A stretch of 64,000 nt of DNA, taken from the NCBI RefSeq assembly GCF_023091745.1, contig NW_026291482.1, positions 1,612,001 to 1,676,000 of the forward strand. Direction: 5' to 3'. Below the pieces are notes generated by a model that searched no databases, had not been told where the DNA came from, and saw nothing but the letters and a program-made list of their open reading frames with translations. Each line of letters begins with the position of its first letter. Within the stretch, counting starts at the first letter, position 1. Position numbers and translations under genes: made by a program. Positions 22,434 through 35,384 of this stretch are shown here, piece by piece. This DNA comes from Budorcas taxicolor. Lineage: Eukaryota; Chordata; Mammalia; Artiodactyla; Bovidae.

Positions 22434-23249
22434 GTGATCAGCTTCGAGACGCCTCAGCGGAAATGGGCCTCATCTCGCCTGGAGGGGAGAACCTCCTGGA
22501 TTTTCTCGAGTTGCGGCAGGTCTTCTAGAGTTACGACGGGGACCTCAGGGACCCGCTCTGGTGGCCTCAGGAAAGGCCAGTCCCCATGGAAGTTGCTTGG
22601 GGACCACTCGGGATTCCTCTCCCGTCCATGCCGGGGCCTCAGTCCTTGTGTGGAGTCGGGGCTGGAACCTGAGGATTCCTCTCCAGTGTTGCCATGGATC
22701 TTGGGGTGCTTCTGAGTCTCCCCAGGGGAGTCAGGCCTCGTCTCGAGTGGGGGCATGCACGTGCGCTTTCCTCCCGAGCTGCAGCAGTAGTGTCACGCTT
22801 CCTGTCACGTGGATCAAGGGATCTGTGGCTCTCCCTCGAGGCTGTCCCTCGAGTCTTTCCCACGAGGCTTTCCCACAGGGCTGTGCCACGTGCCACCTTG
22901 GTGTGAGTCGATTCTCGGCGTGAAAGACAAGCCGGTGTAGGGTAAGGAGGTTCCTCTGGAATGGACTGAGACATCTGGGGGACTCTTGGAATGGTGGCAC
23001 AACCCTGGAGTTCCTCTCGCCTTTCCTGTTGAGAGGGCCTCCTCTTGAGATGCGACGGGAACGCCGGGAACTCTTTCCCGACGAAGCAGGGAAAGGATCC
23101 CTCATCTCGAGCTACGAGGCGGAAACGGGGCTCCTCTGGATGTTTTCGGGACCCTCGTGTTTCCTCTCGAGGGGAGACGGGTATGTCGGGGAACTTCTTG
23201 ATTTGCACCAGGGGTGTGAAGGACCCTTTCGAAGTTCCAGAGGGGAGGT
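22434..23249 (+). repeat. Monomer 28, class C, 816 bp
   Basis: Starts as monomers 22/23, with a second unit ending CGAGT. Later GTGTAGGGTAAGG, GATGTTTTCGGG and CACCAGGGG. Confidence 0.95.
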
Positions 23250-24065
23250 GTGATCAGCCTCGAGACGCCTCAGCGGAAATGGGCCTCATCTCGCCTGGAG
23301 GGGAGAACCTCCTGGATTTTCTCGAGTTGCGGCAGGTCTTCTAGAGTTACGACGGGGACCTCAGGGACCCGCTCTGGTGGCCTCAGGAAAGGCCAGTCCC
23401 CATGGAAGTTGCTAGGGGACCTCTCGGGATTCCTCTCCCGTCCATGCCGGGGTCTCAGTCCTTGTGTGGAGTCGGGGCTGGAACCTGAGGATTCCTCTCC
23501 AGTGTTGCCATGGACCTTGGGGTGCTTCTGAGTCTCCCCAGGGGAGTCAGGCCTCGTCTGAAGTGGGGGCATGCACGTGCGCTTTCCTCCCGAGCTGCAG
23601 CAGTAGTGTCATGCTTCCTGTCACGTGGATCAAGGGATCTGTGGCTCTCCCTCGAGGCTGTCCCTCGAGGCTTTCCCACGAGGCTTTCCCACAGGGCTGT
23701 GCCACGTGCCACCTTGGTGTGAGTCGATTCTCGGCGTGAAAGACAAGCCGGTGTAGGGAAAGGAGGTTCCTCTGGAATGGACTGAGACATCTGGGGGACT
23801 CTTGGAATGGTGGCACGACCCTGGAGTTCCTCTCGCCGTTCCTGTTGAGAGGGCCTCCTCTTGAGATGCGACGGGAACGCCGGGAACTCTTTCCCGACGA
23901 AGCAGGGAAAGGATCCCTCATCTCGAGCTACGAGGCGGAAACGGGGCTCCTCTGGATGTGGGCGGGACCCTCGTGATTCCTCTCGAGTGGAGACGGGTAT
24001 GTCGGGGAACTTCTTGATTTGCACCAAGGGTGTGAAGGACCCTTTCGACGTTCCAGAGGTGAGGT
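23250..24065 (+). repeat. Monomer 29, class C, 816 bp
   Basis: CTTCTAGAG, CGTCTGAAGTGG and GTCATGCTTCC. Confidence 0.95.
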
Positions 24066-24881
24066 GTGATCAGCCTCGAGACGCCTCAGTGGAAATGGGC
24101 CTCATCTCGCCTGGAGGGGAGAACCTCCTGGATTTTCTCGAGTTGCGGCAGGTCTTCTCGAGTTACGCCGGGGACCTCAGGGACCCGCTCTGGTGGCCTC
24201 AGGAAAGGCCAGTCCCCATGCGAGTTGCTAGGGGACCTCTCGGGATTCCTCTCCCGTCCATGCCGGGGTCTCAGTCCTTGTGTGGAGTCGGGGCTGGAAC
24301 CTGAGGATTCCTCTCCAGTGTTGCCATGGACCTTGGGGTGCTTCTGAGTCTCCCCAGGGGAGTCAGGCCTCGTCTCAAGTGGGGGCATGCACGTGCGCTT
24401 TCCTCCCGAGCTGCAGCAGTAGTGTCATGCTTCCTGTCACGTGGATCAAGGGATCTGTGGCTCTCCCTCGAGGCTGTCCCTCGAGGCTTTCCCACGAGGC
24501 TTTCCCACAGGGCTGTGCCACGTGCCACCTTGGTGTGAGTCGATTCTCGGCGTGAAAGACAAGCCGGTGTAGGGAAAGGAGGTTCCTCTGGAATGGACTG
24601 AGACATCTGGGGGACTCTTGGAATGGTGGCACGACCCTGGAGTTCCTCTCGCCGTTCCTGTTGAGAGGGCCTCCTCTTGAGATGCGACGGGAACGCCGGG
24701 AACTCTTTCCCGACGAAGCAGGGAAAGGATCCCTCATCTCGAGCTACGAGGCGGAAACGGGGCTCCTCTGGATGTGGGCGGGACCCTCGTGATTCCTCTC
24801 GAGTGGAGACGGGTATGTCGGGGAACTTCTTGATTTGCACCAAGGGTGTGAAGGACCCTGTCGAAGTTCCAGAGGTGAGGT
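24066..24881 (+). repeat. Monomer 30, class C, 816 bp
   Basis: CAGTGGAAAT, TTACGCCGG, CGTCTCAAGTGG and GTCATGCTTCC. Confidence 0.95.
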
Positions 24882-25671
24882 GTGATCAGCCTCGAGACGC
24901 CTCAGTGGAAATGGGCCTCATCTCGCCTGGAGGGGAGAACCTCCTGGATTTTCTCGAGTTGCGGCAGGTCTTCTCGAGTTACGCCGGGGACCTCAGGGAC
25001 CCGCTCTGGTGGCCTCAGGAAAGGCCAGTCCCCATGCGAGTTGCTAGGGGACCTCTCGGGATTCCTCTCCCGTCCATGCCGGGGCCTCAGTCCTTGTGTG
25101 GAGTCGGGGCCTGAACCTGAGGATTCCTCTCCAGTGTTGCCATGGATCTTGGGGTGCTTCTGAGTCTCCCCAGGGGAGTCAGGCCTCGTCTCGAGTGGGG
25201 GCATGCACGTGCGCTTTCCTCCCGAGCTGCAGCAGTAGTGTCACGCTTCCTGTCACGTGGATCAAGGGATCTGTGGCTTTCCCTCGAGGCTGTCCCCCAG
25301 GGCTGTGCCACGTGCCACCTTGGTGTGAGTCGATCCTCGGCGTGAAAGACGAGCCGGTGAAGGGAAAAGAGGTTCCTCTGGAATGGACTGAGACATCTGG
25401 GGGACTCTTGGAATGGTGGCACGACCCTGGAGTTCCTCTCGCCGTTCCTGTTGAGAGGGCCTCCTCTTGAGATGCGACGGGAACGCCGGGAACTCTTTCC
25501 CGACGAAGCAGGGAAAGGATCCCTCATCTCGAGCTACGAGGCGGAAACGGGGCTCCTCTGGATGTGGGCGGGACCCTCGTGATTCCTCTCGAGTGGAGAC
25601 GGGTATGTCGGGGAACTTCTTGATTTGCACCAAGGGTGTGAAGGACTCTTTGGAAGTTCCAGAGGGGAGGT
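24882..25671 (+). repeat. Monomer 31, class T, 790 bp, three 13 bp units
   Basis: Only the 26 bp tract loss; the dyad spacer is intact. CAGTGGAAAT and TTACGCCGG link it to monomer 30. Confidence 0.95.
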
Positions 25672-26474
25672 GTGATCAGCCTCGAGACGCCTCAGCGGAA
25701 ATGGGCCTCATCTCGCCTGGAGGGGAGAACCTCCTGGATTTTCTCGAGTTGCGGCAGGTCTTCTCGAGTTACGACGGGGACCTCAGGGACACGCTCTGGT
25801 GGCCTCAGGAAAGGCCAGTCCCCATGCGAGTTGCTAGGGGACCTCTCGGGATTCCTCTCCCGTCCATGCCGGGGCCTCAGTCCTTGTGTGGAGTCGGGGC
25901 CTGAACCTGAGGATTCCTCTCCAGTGTTGCCATGGATCTTGGGGTGCTTCTGAGTCTCCCCAGGGGAGTCAGGCCTCGTCTCGAGTGGGGGCATGCACGT
26001 GCGCTTTCCTCCCGAGCTGCAGCAGTAGTGTCACGCTTCCTGTCACGTGGATCAAGGGATCTGTGGCTTTCCCTCGAGGCTTTCCCACGAGGCTTTCCCA
26101 CAGGGCTGTGCCACGTGCCACCTTGGTGTGAGTCGATCCTCGGCGTGAAAGACGAGCCGGTGAAGGGAAAAGAGGTTCCTCTGGAATGGACTGAGACATC
26201 TGGGGGACTCTTGGAATGGTCGCACGACCCTGGAGTTCCTCTCGCCGTTCCTGTTGAGAGGGCCTCCTCTTGAGATGCGACGGGAACGCCGGGAACTCTT
26301 TCCCGACGAAGCAGGGAAAGGATCCCTCATCTCGAGCTACGAGGCGGAAACGGGGCTCCTCTGGATGTGGGCGGGACCCTCGTGATTCCTCTCGAGTGGA
26401 GACGGGTATGTCGGGGAACTTCTTGATTTGCACCAAGGGTGTGAAGGACTCTTTGGAAGTTCCAGAGGGGAGGT
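25672..26474 (+). repeat. Monomer 32, class T, 803 bp, four 13 bp units
   Basis: GACACGCTCTGG, GGTCGCACGACC and GAAGGACTCTTTGG. Confidence 0.95.
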
Positions 26475-27290
26475 GTGATCAGCCTCGAGACGCCTCAGCG
26501 GAAATGGGCCTCATCTCGCCTGGAGGGGAGAACCTCCTGGATTTTCTCGAGTTGCGGCAGGTCTTCTCGAGTTACGACGGGGACCTCAGGGACCCGCTCT
26601 GGTGGCCTCAGGAAAGGCCAGTCCCCATGCGAGTTGCTAGGGGACCTCTTGGGATTCCTCTCCCGTCCATGCCGGGGCCTCAGTCCTTGTGTGGAGTCGG
26701 GGCCGGAACCTGAGGATTCCTCTCCAGTGTTGCCATGGATCTTGGGGTGCTTCTGAGTCTCCCCAGGGGAGTCAGGCCTCGTCTCGAGTGGGGGCATGCA
26801 CGTGCGCTTTCCTCCCGAGCTGCAGCAGTAGTGTCACGCTTCCTGTCACGTGGATCAAGGGATCTGTGGCTTTCTCTCGAGGCTGTCCCTCGAGGCTTTC
26901 CCACGAGGCTTTCCCACAGGGCTGTGCCACGTGCCACCTTGGTGTGAGTCGATCCTCGGCGTGAAAGACGAGCCGGTGAAGGGAAAAGAGGTTCCTCTGG
27001 AATGGACTGAGACATCTGGGGGACTCTTGGAATGTTGGCACGACCCTGGAGTTCCTCTCGCCGTTCCTGTTGAGAGGGCCTCCTCTTGAGATGCGACGGG
27101 AACGCCGGGAACTCTTTCCCGACGAAGCAGGGAAAGGATCCCTCATCTCGAGCTACGAGGCGGAAACGGGGCTCCTCTGGATGTGGGCGGGACCCTCGTG
27201 ATTCCTCTCGAGTGGAGACGGCTAGGTCGGGGAACTTCTTGATTTGCACCAAGGGTGTGAAGGACCCTTTGGAAGTTCCAGAGGGGAGGT
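26475..27290 (+). repeat. Monomer 33, class T, 816 bp
   Basis: First unit GCTTTCTCTCGAG. GGAATGTTGGC and GACGGCTAGGTCGG are private. Confidence 0.95.
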
Positions 27291-28106
27291 GTGATCAGCC
27301 TCGAGACGCCTCAGCGGAAATGGGCCTCATCTCGCCTGGAGGGGAGAACTTCCTGGATTTTCTCGAGTTGCGGCAGGTCTTCTCGAGTTACGACGGGGAC
27401 CTCAGGGACCCGCTCTGGTGGCCTCAGGAAAGGCCAGTCCCCATGCGAGTTGCTAGGGGACCTCTCGGGATTCCTCTCCCGTCCATGCCGGGGCCTCAGT
27501 CCTTGTGTGGAGTCGGGGCCGGAACCTGAGGATTCCTCTCCAGTGTTGCCATGGATCTTGGGGTGCTTCTGAGTCTCCCCAGGGGAGTCAGGCCTCGTCT
27601 CGAGTGGGGGCATGCACGTGCGCTTTCCTCCTGAGCTGCAGCAGTAGTGTCACGCTTCCTGTCACGTGGATCAAGGGATCTGTGGCTTTCCCTCGAGGCT
27701 GTCCCTCGAGGCTTTCCCACGAGGCTTTCCTCCAGGGCTGTGCCACGTGCCACCTTGGTGTGAGTCGATCCTCGGCGTGAAAGACGAGCCGGTGAAGGGA
27801 AAAGAGTTTCCTCCGGAATGGACTGAGACATCTGGGGGACTCTTGGAATGGTCGCACGACCCTGGAGTTCCTCTCGCCGTTCCTGTTGAGAGGGCCTCCT
27901 CTTGAGATGCGACGGGAACGCCGGGAACTCTTTCCCGACGAAGCAGGGAAAGGATCCCTCATCTCGAGCTACGAGGCGGAAACGGGGCTCCTCTGGATGT
28001 GGGCGGGACCCTCGTGATTCCTCTCGAGTGGAGACGGGTATGTCGGGGAACTTCTTGATTTGCACCAAGGGTGTGAAGGACCCTTTGGAAGTTCCAAAGG
28101 GGAGGT
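27291..28106 (+). repeat. Monomer 34, class T, 816 bp
   Basis: GAACTTCCTGG, CCTCCTGAGC and a fourth unit GCTTTCCTCCAGG. Confidence 0.95.
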
Positions 28107-28909
28107 GTGATCAGCCTCGAGACGCCTCAGCGGAAATGGGCCTCATCTCGCCTGGAGGGGAGAACCTCCTGGATTTTCTCGAGTTGCGGCAGGTCTTCTC
28201 GAGTTATGACGGGGACCTCAGGGACCCGCTCTGGTGGCCTCAGGAAAGGCCAGTCCCCATGCGAGTTGCTAGGGGACCTCTCGGGATTCCTCTCCCGTCC
28301 ATGCCGGGGCCTCAGTCCTTGTGTGGAGTCGGGGCCTGAACCTGAGGATTCCTCTCCAGTGTTGCCATGGATCTTGGGGTGCTTCTGAGTCTCCCCAGGG
28401 GAGTCAGGCCTCGTCTCGAGTGGGGGCATGCACGTGCGCTTTCCTCCCGAGCTGCAGCAGTAGTGTCACGCTTCCTGTCACGTGGATCAAGGGATCTGTG
28501 GCTTTCCCTCGAGGCTTTCCCACGAGGCTTTCCCACAGGGCTGTGCCACGTGCCACCTTGGTGTGAGTCGATCCTCGGCGTGAAAGACGAGCCGGTGAAG
28601 GGAAAAGAGGTTCCTCTGGAATGGACTGAGACATCTGGGGGACTCTTGGAATGGTCGCACGACCCTGGAGTTCCTCTCGCCGTTCCTGTTGAGAGGGCCT
28701 CCTCTTGAGATGCGACGGGAACGCCGGGAACTCTTTCCCGACGAAGCAGGGAAAGGATCCCTCATCTCGAGCTACGAGGCGGAAACGGGGCTCCTCTGGA
28801 TGTGGGCGGGACCCTCGTGATTCCGCTCGAGTGGAGACGGGTATGTCGGGGAACTTCTTGATTTGCACCAAGGGTGTGAAGGACTCTTTGGAAGTTCCAG
28901 AGGGGAGGT
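28107..28909 (+). repeat. Monomer 35, class T, 803 bp, four 13 bp units
   Basis: GTTATGACGG and GATTCCGCTCG. Confidence 0.95.
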
Positions 28910-29724
28910 GTGATCAGCCTCGAGACGCCTCAGCGGAAATGGGCCTCATCTCGCCTGGAGGGGAGAACCGCCTGGATTTTCTCCAGTTGCGGCATGTCTT
29001 CTCGAGTTACGACGGGGACCTCAGGGACCCGCTCTGGTGGCCTCAGGAAAGGCCAGTCCCCATGCGAGTTGCTTGGGGACCTCTCGGGATTCCTCTCCCG
29101 TCCATGCCGGGGCCTCAGTCCTTGTGTGGAGTCGGGGCCGGAACCTGAGGATTCCTCTCCAGTGTTGCCATGGATCTTGGGGTGCTTCTGAGTCTCCCCA
29201 GGGGAGTCAGGCCTCGTCTCGAGTGGGGGCATGCACGTGCGCTTTCCTCCCGAGCTGCAGCAGTAGTGTCAGGCTTCCTGTCACGTGGATCAAGGGATCT
29301 GTGGCTTTCCCTCGAGGCTGTCCCTCGAGGCTTTCCACGAGGCTTTCCCCCAGGGCTGTGCCACGTGCCACCTTGGTGTGAGTCGATCCTCGGCGTGAAA
29401 GACAAGCCGGTGTAGGGTAAGGAGGTTCCTCTGGAATGGACTGAGACATCTGGGGGACTCTTGGAATGGTGGCACAACCCTGGAGTTCCTCTCGCCTTTC
29501 CTGTTGAGAGGGCCTCCTCTTGAGATGCGACGGGAACGCCGGGAACTCTTTCCCGACGAAGCAGGGAAAGGATCCCTCATCTCGAGCTACGAGGCGGAAA
29601 CGGGGCTCCTCTGGATGTTTTCGGGACCCTCGTGTTTCCTCTCGAGGGGAGACGGGTATGTCGGGGAACTTCTTGATTTGCACCAAGGGTGTGAAGGACC
29701 CTTTCGAAGTTCCAGAGGGGAGGT
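28910..29724 (+). repeat. Monomer 36, T/C recombinant, 815 bp
   Basis: Class T through GATCCTCGG, class C from GACAAGCC at about 29401. The third 13 bp unit has lost one base; GAACCGCCTGG and CTCCAGTTG are rare. Confidence 0.93.
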
Positions 29725-30540
29725 GTGATCAGCCTCGAGACGCCTCAGCGGAAATGGGCCTCATCTCGCCTGGAGGGGAGAACCTCCTGGATTTTCTCGA
29801 GTTGCGGCAGGTCTTCTCGAGTTACGACGGGGACCTCAGGGACCCGCTCTGGTGGCCTCAGGAAAGGCCAGTCCCCATGGAAGTTGCTAGGGGACCTCTC
29901 GGGATTCCTCTCCCGTCCATGCCGGGGTCTCAGTCCTTGTGTGGAGTCGGGGCCGGAACCTGAGGATTCCTCTCCAGTGTTGCCATGGACCTTGGGGTGC
30001 TTCTGAGTCTCCCCAGGGGAGTCAGGCCTCGTCTCAAGTGGGGGCATGCACGTGCGCTTTCCTCCCGAGCTGCAGCAGTAGTGTCATGCTTCCTGTCACG
30101 TGGAACAAGGGATCTGTGGCTCTCCCTCGAGGCTGTCCCTCGAGGCTTTCCCACGAGGCTTTCCCACAGGGCTGTGCCACGTGCCACCTTGGTGTGAGTC
30201 GATTCTCGGCGTGAAAGACAAGCCGGTGTAGGGAAAGGAGGTTCCTCTGGAATGGACTGAGACATCTGGGGGACTCTTGGAATGGTCGCACGACCCTGGA
30301 GTTCCTCTCGCCGTTCCTGTTGAGAGGGCCTCCTCTTGAGATGCGACGGGAACGCCGGGAACTCTTTCCCGACGAAGCAGGGAAAGGATCCCTCATCTCG
30401 AGCTACGAGGCGGAAACGGGGCTCCTCTGGATGTGGGCGGGACCCTCGTGATTCCTCTCGAGTGGAGACGGGTATGTCGGGGAACTTCTTGATTTGCACC
30501 AAGGGTGTGAAGGACCCTTTCGACGTTCCAGAGGTGAGGT
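29725..30540 (+). repeat. Monomer 37, class C, 816 bp
   Basis: GTCATGCTTCC and GTGGAACAAGG; the right part matches monomer 29. Confidence 0.95.
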
Positions 30541-31330
30541 GTGATCAGCCTCGAGACGCCTCAGTGGAAATGGGACTCATCTCGCCTGGAGGGGAGAACC
30601 TCCTGGATTTTCTCGAGTTGCGGCAGGTCTTCTCGAGTTACGCCGGGGACCTCAGGGACCCGGTCTGGTGGCCTCAGGAAAGGCCAGTCCCCATGCGAGT
30701 TGCTAGGGGACCTCTCGGGATTCCTCTCCCGTCCATGCCGGGGCCTCAGTCCTTGTGTGGAGTCGGGGCCTGAACCTGAGGATTCCTCTCCAGTGTTGCC
30801 ATGGATCTTGGGGTGCTTCTGAGTCTCCCCAGGGGAGTCAGGCCTCGTCTCGAGTGGGGGCATGCACGTGCGCTTTCCTCCCGAGCTGCAGCAGTAGTGT
30901 CACGCTTCCTGTCACGTGGATCAAGGGATCTGTGGCTTTCCCTCGAGGCTGTCCCCCAGGGCTGTGCCACGTGCCACCTTGGTGTGAGTCGATCCTCGGC
31001 GTGAAAGACGAGCCGGTGAAGGGAAAAGAGGTTCCTCTGGAATGGACTGAGACATCTGGGGGACTCTTGGAATGGTGGCACGACCCTGGAGTTCCTCTCG
31101 CCGTTCCTGTTGAGAGGGCCTCCTCTTGAGATGCGACGGGAACGCTGGGAACTCTTTCCCGACGAAGCAGGGAAAGGATCCCTCATCTCGAGCTACGAGG
31201 CGGAAACGGGGCTCCTCTGGATGTGGGCGGGACCCTCGTGATTCCTCTCGAGTGGAGACGGGTATGTCGGGGAACTTCTTGATTTGCACCAAGGGTGTGA
31301 AGGACCCTTTGGAAGTTCCAGGGGGGAGGT
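30541..31330 (+). repeat. Monomer 38, class T, 790 bp, three 13 bp units
   Basis: Near-copy of monomer 31, with GGGACTCATC and CCCGGTCTGG. Confidence 0.95.
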
Positions 31331-32146
31331 GTGATCAGCCTCGAGACGCCTCAGCGGAAATGGGCCTCATCTCGCCTGGAGGGGAGAACCTCCTGGATTT
31401 TCTCGAGTTGCGGCAGGTCTTCTCGAGTTACGACGGGGACCTCAGGGACACGCTCTGGTGGCCTCAGGAAAGGCCAGTCCCCATGCGAGTTGCTAGGGGA
31501 CCTCTCGGGATTCCTCTCCCGTCCATGCCGGGACCTCAGTCCTTGTGTGGAGTCGGGGCCGGAACCTGAGGATTCCTCTCCAGTGTTGCCATGGATCTTG
31601 GGGTGCTTCTGAGTCTCCCCAGGGGAGTCAGGCCTCGTCTCGAGTGGGGGCATGCACGTGCGCTTTCCTCCCGAGCTGCAGCAGTAGTGTCACACTTCCT
31701 GTCACGTGGATCAAGGGATCTGTGGCTTTCCCTCGAGGCTGTCCCTCGAGGCTTTCCCACGAGGCTTTCCCCCAGGGCTGTGCCACGTGCCACCTTGGTG
31801 TGAGTCGATCCTCGGCGTGAAAGACGAGCCGGTGAAGGGAAAAGAGGTTCCTCTGGAATGGACTGAGACATCTGGGGGACTCTTGGAATGGTGGCACGAC
31901 CCTGGAGTTCCTCTCGCCGTTCCTGTTGAGAGGGCCTACTCTTGAGATGCGACGGGAACGCCGGGAACCCTTTCCCGACGAAGCAGGGAAAGGATCCCTC
32001 ATCTCGAGCTACGAGGCGGAAACGGGGCTCCTCTGGATGTGGGCGGGTCCCTCGTTATTCCTCTCGAGTGGAGACGGGTATGTCGGGGAACTTCTTGATT
32101 TGCATCAAGGGTGTGAAGGACCCTTTCGAAGTTCCAGAGGGGAGGT
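31331..32146 (+). repeat. Monomer 39, class T, 816 bp
   Basis: GTCACACTTCC, GCCTACTCTTG, GGGTCCCTCGTTATTCC and TGCATCAAGG. Confidence 0.95.
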
Positions 32147-32962
32147 GTGATCAGCCTCGAGACGCCTCAGCGGAAATGGGCCTCATCTCGCCTGGAGGGG
32201 AGAACCTCCTGGATTTTCTCGAGTTGCGGCAGGTCTTCTCGAGTTACGACGGGGACCTAAGGGACCCGCTCTGGTGGCCTCAGGAAAGGCCAGTCCCCAT
32301 GCGAGTTGCTAGGGGACCTCTTGGGATTCCTCTCCCGTCCATGCCGGGGCCTCAGTCCTTGTGTGGAGTCAGGGCCGGAACCTGAGGATTCCTCTCCAGT
32401 GTTGCCATGGATCTTGGGGTGCTTCTGAGTCTCCCCAGGGGAGTCAGGCCTCATCTCGAGTGGGGGCATGCACGTGCGCTTTCCTCCTGAGCTGCAGCAG
32501 TAGTGTCACGCTTCCTGTCACGTGGATCAAGGGATCTGTGGCTTTCCCTCGAGGCTGTCCCTCGAGGCTTTCCCACGAGGCTTTCCTCCAGGGCTGTGCC
32601 ACGTGCCACCTTGGTGTGAGTCGATCCTCGGCGTGAAAGACGAGCCGGTGAAGGGAAAAGAGGTTCCTCCGGAATGGACTGAGATATCTGGGGGACTCTT
32701 GGAATGGTGGCACGACCCTGGAGTACCTCTCGCCATTCCTGTTGAGAGGGCCTCCTCTTGAGATGCGACGGGAACGCCGGGAACTCTTTCCCGACGAAGC
32801 AGGGAAAGGATCCCTCATCTCGAGCTACGAGGCGGAAACGGGGCTCCTCTGGATGTGGGCGGGACCCTCGTGATTCCTCTCGAGTGGAGACGGGTATGTC
32901 GGGGAACTTCTTGATTTGCACCAAGGGTGTGAAGGACCCTTTGGAAGTTCCAGAGGGGAGGT
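32147..32962 (+). repeat. Monomer 40, class T, 816 bp
   Basis: GACCTAAGGG, GTCAGGGCC, CCTCCTGAGC, GCTTTCCTCCAGG and GAGATATCTGG. Confidence 0.95.
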
Positions 32963-33765
32963 GTGATCAGCCTCGAGACGCCTCAGCGGAAATGGGCCTC
33001 ATCTCGCCTGGAGGGGAGAACCTCCTGGATTTTCTCGAGTTGCGGCAGGTCTTCTCGAGTTACGACGGGGACCTCAGGGACACGCTCTGGTGGCCTCAGG
33101 AAAGGCGAGTCCCCATGCGAGTTGCTAGGGGACCTCTCGGGATTCCTCTCCCGTCCATGCCGGGGCCTCGGTCCTTGTGTGGAGTCGGGGCCTGAACCTG
33201 AGGATTCCTCTCCAGTGTTGCCATGGATCTTGGGGTGCTTCTGAGTCTCCCCAGGGGAGTCAGGCCTCGTCTCGAGTGGGGGCATGCACGTGCGCTTTCC
33301 TCCCGAGCTGCAGCAGTAGTGTCACGCTTCCTGTCACGTGGATCAAGGGATCTGTGGCTTTCCCTCGAGGCTTTCCCACGAGGCTTTCCCACAGGGCTGT
33401 GCCACGTGCCACCTTGGTGTGAGTCGATCCTCGGCATGAAAGACGAGCCGGTGAAGGGAAAAGAGGTTCCTCTGGAATGGACTGAGACATCTGGGGGACT
33501 CTTGGAATGGTCGCACGACCCTGGAGTTCCTCTCGCCGTTCCTGTTGAGAGGGCCTCCTCTTGAGATGCGACGGGAACGCCGGGAACTCTTTCCCGACGA
33601 AGCAGGGAAAGGATCCCTCATCTCGAGCTACGAGGCGGAAACGGGGCTCCTCTGGATGTGGGCGGGACCCTCGTGATTCCTCTCGAGTGGAGACGGGTAT
33701 GTCGGGGAACTTCTTGATTTGCACCAAGGGTGTGAAGGACTCTTTGGAAGTTCCAGAGGGGAGGT
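32963..33765 (+). repeat. Monomer 41, class T, 803 bp, four 13 bp units
   Basis: GGCGAGTCCCC, CCTCGGTCC and CTCGGCATGAAAG. Confidence 0.95.
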
Positions 33766-34568
33766 GTGATCAGCCTCGAGACGCCTCAGCGGAAATGGGC
33801 CTCATCTCGCCTGGAGGGGAGAACCTCCTGGATTTTCTCGAGTTGCGGCAGGTCTTCTCGAGTTACGACGGGGACCTCAGGGACACTCTCTGGTGGCCTC
33901 AGGAAAGGCCAGTCCCCATGCGAGTTGCTAGGGGACCTCTCGGGATTCCTCTCCCGTCCATGCCGGGGCCTCAGTCCTTGTGTGGAGTCGGGGCCTGAAC
34001 CTGAGGATTCCTCTCCAGTGTTGCCATGGATCTTGGGGTGCTTCTGAGTCTCCCCAGGGGAGTCAGGCCTCGTCTCGAGTGGGGGCATGCACGTGCGCTT
34101 TCCTCCCGAGCTGCAGCAGTAGTGTCACGCTTCCTGTCACGTGGATCAAGGGATCTGTGGCTTTCCCTCGAGGCTTTCCCACGAGGCTTTCCCACAGGGC
34201 TGTGCCACGTGCCACCTTGGTGTGAGTCGATCCTCGGCGTGAAAGACGAGCCGGTGAAGGGAAAAGAGGTTCCTCTGGAATGGACTGAGACATCTGGGGG
34301 ACTCTTGGAATGGTGGCACGACCCTGGAGTTCCTCTCGCCGTTCCTGTTGAGAGGGCCTCCTCTTGAGATGCGACGGGAACGCCGGGAACTCTTTCCCGA
34401 CGAAGAAGGGAAAGGATCCCTCATCTCGAGCTACGAGGCGGAAACGGGGCTCCTCTGGATGTGGGCGGGACCCTCGTGATTCCTCTCGAGTGGAGACGGG
34501 TATGTCGGGGAACTTCTTGATTTGCACCAAGGGTGTGAAGGACTCTTTGGAAGTTCCAGAGGGGAGGT
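33766..34568 (+). repeat. Monomer 42, class T, 803 bp, four 13 bp units
   Basis: GACACTCTCTGG and GACGAAGAAGGG. Two four-unit monomers in a row (41, 42) occur only here. Confidence 0.95.
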
Positions 34569-35384
34569 GTGATCAGCCTCGAGACGCCTCAGCGGAAATG
34601 GGCCTCATCTCGCCTGGAGGGGAGAACCTCCTGGATTTTCTCCAGTTGCGGCATGTCTTCTCGAGTTACGACGGGGACCTCAGGGACCCGCTCTGGTGGC
34701 CTCAGGAAAGGCCAGTCCCCATGCGAGTTGCTTGGGGACCTCTCGGGATTCCTCTCCCGTCCATGCCGGGGCCTCAGTCCTTGTGTGGAGTCGGGGCCGG
34801 AACCTGAGGATTCCTCTCCAGTGTTGCCATGGATCTTGGGGTGCTTCTGAGTCTCCCCAGGGGAGTCAGGCCTCGTCTCGAGTGGGGGCATGCACGTACG
34901 CTTTCCTCCCGAGCTGCAGCAGTAGTGTCACGCTTCCTGTCACGTGGATCAAGGGATCTGTGGCTTTCCCTCGAGGCTGTCCCTCGAGGCTTTCCCACGA
35001 GGCTTTCCCCCAGGGCTGTGCCACGTGCCACCTTGGTGTGAGTCGATCCTCGGCGTGAAAGACGAGCCGGTGAAGGGAAAAGAGGTTCCTCTGGAATGGA
35101 CTGAGACATCTGGGGGACTCTTGGAATGGTGGCACGACCCTGGAGTTCCTCTCGCCGTTCCTGTTGAGAGGGCCTCCTCTTGAGATGCGACGGGAACGCC
35201 GGGAACTCTTTCCCGACGAAGCAGGGAAAGGATCCCTCATCTCGAGCTACGAGGCGGAAACGGGGCTCCTCTGGATGTGGGCGGGACCCTCGTGATTCCT
35301 CTCGAGTGGAGACGGGTATGTCGGGGAACTTCTTGATTTGCACCAAGGGTGTGAAGGACCCTTTGGAAGTTCCAGAGGGGAGGT
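34569..35384 (+). repeat. Monomer 43, class T, 816 bp
   Basis: CTCCAGTTGCGGCATG as in monomer 36. E-box 1 reads CACGTA. Confidence 0.95.

Larger units (their letters stand above)
16860..22767 (+). repeat. Block of about 1 kb repeated at 4867 bp
   Basis: About 16860-17900 and 21727-22767 match six monomers apart. They share AAGCCATTCCCC, GTCTGGGCC, GGTGGGAGTCG and GATCAGCTTCGAG. Overlapping this, 18383 to about 18940 matches 22434 to about 22990 at 4051 bp, so two offsets are interleaved. Confidence 0.75.
24677..31292 (+). repeat. Block of about 0.95 kb repeated at 5659 bp
   Basis: 24677-25633 and 30336-31292 match seven monomers apart, including CAGTGGAAAT, TTACGCCGG and a three-unit tract. 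The neighbouring 23455-24065 matches 29930-30540 at 6475 bp (eight monomers) instead. The difference is one extra monomer at 24066 in the left copy. Confidence 0.78.
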
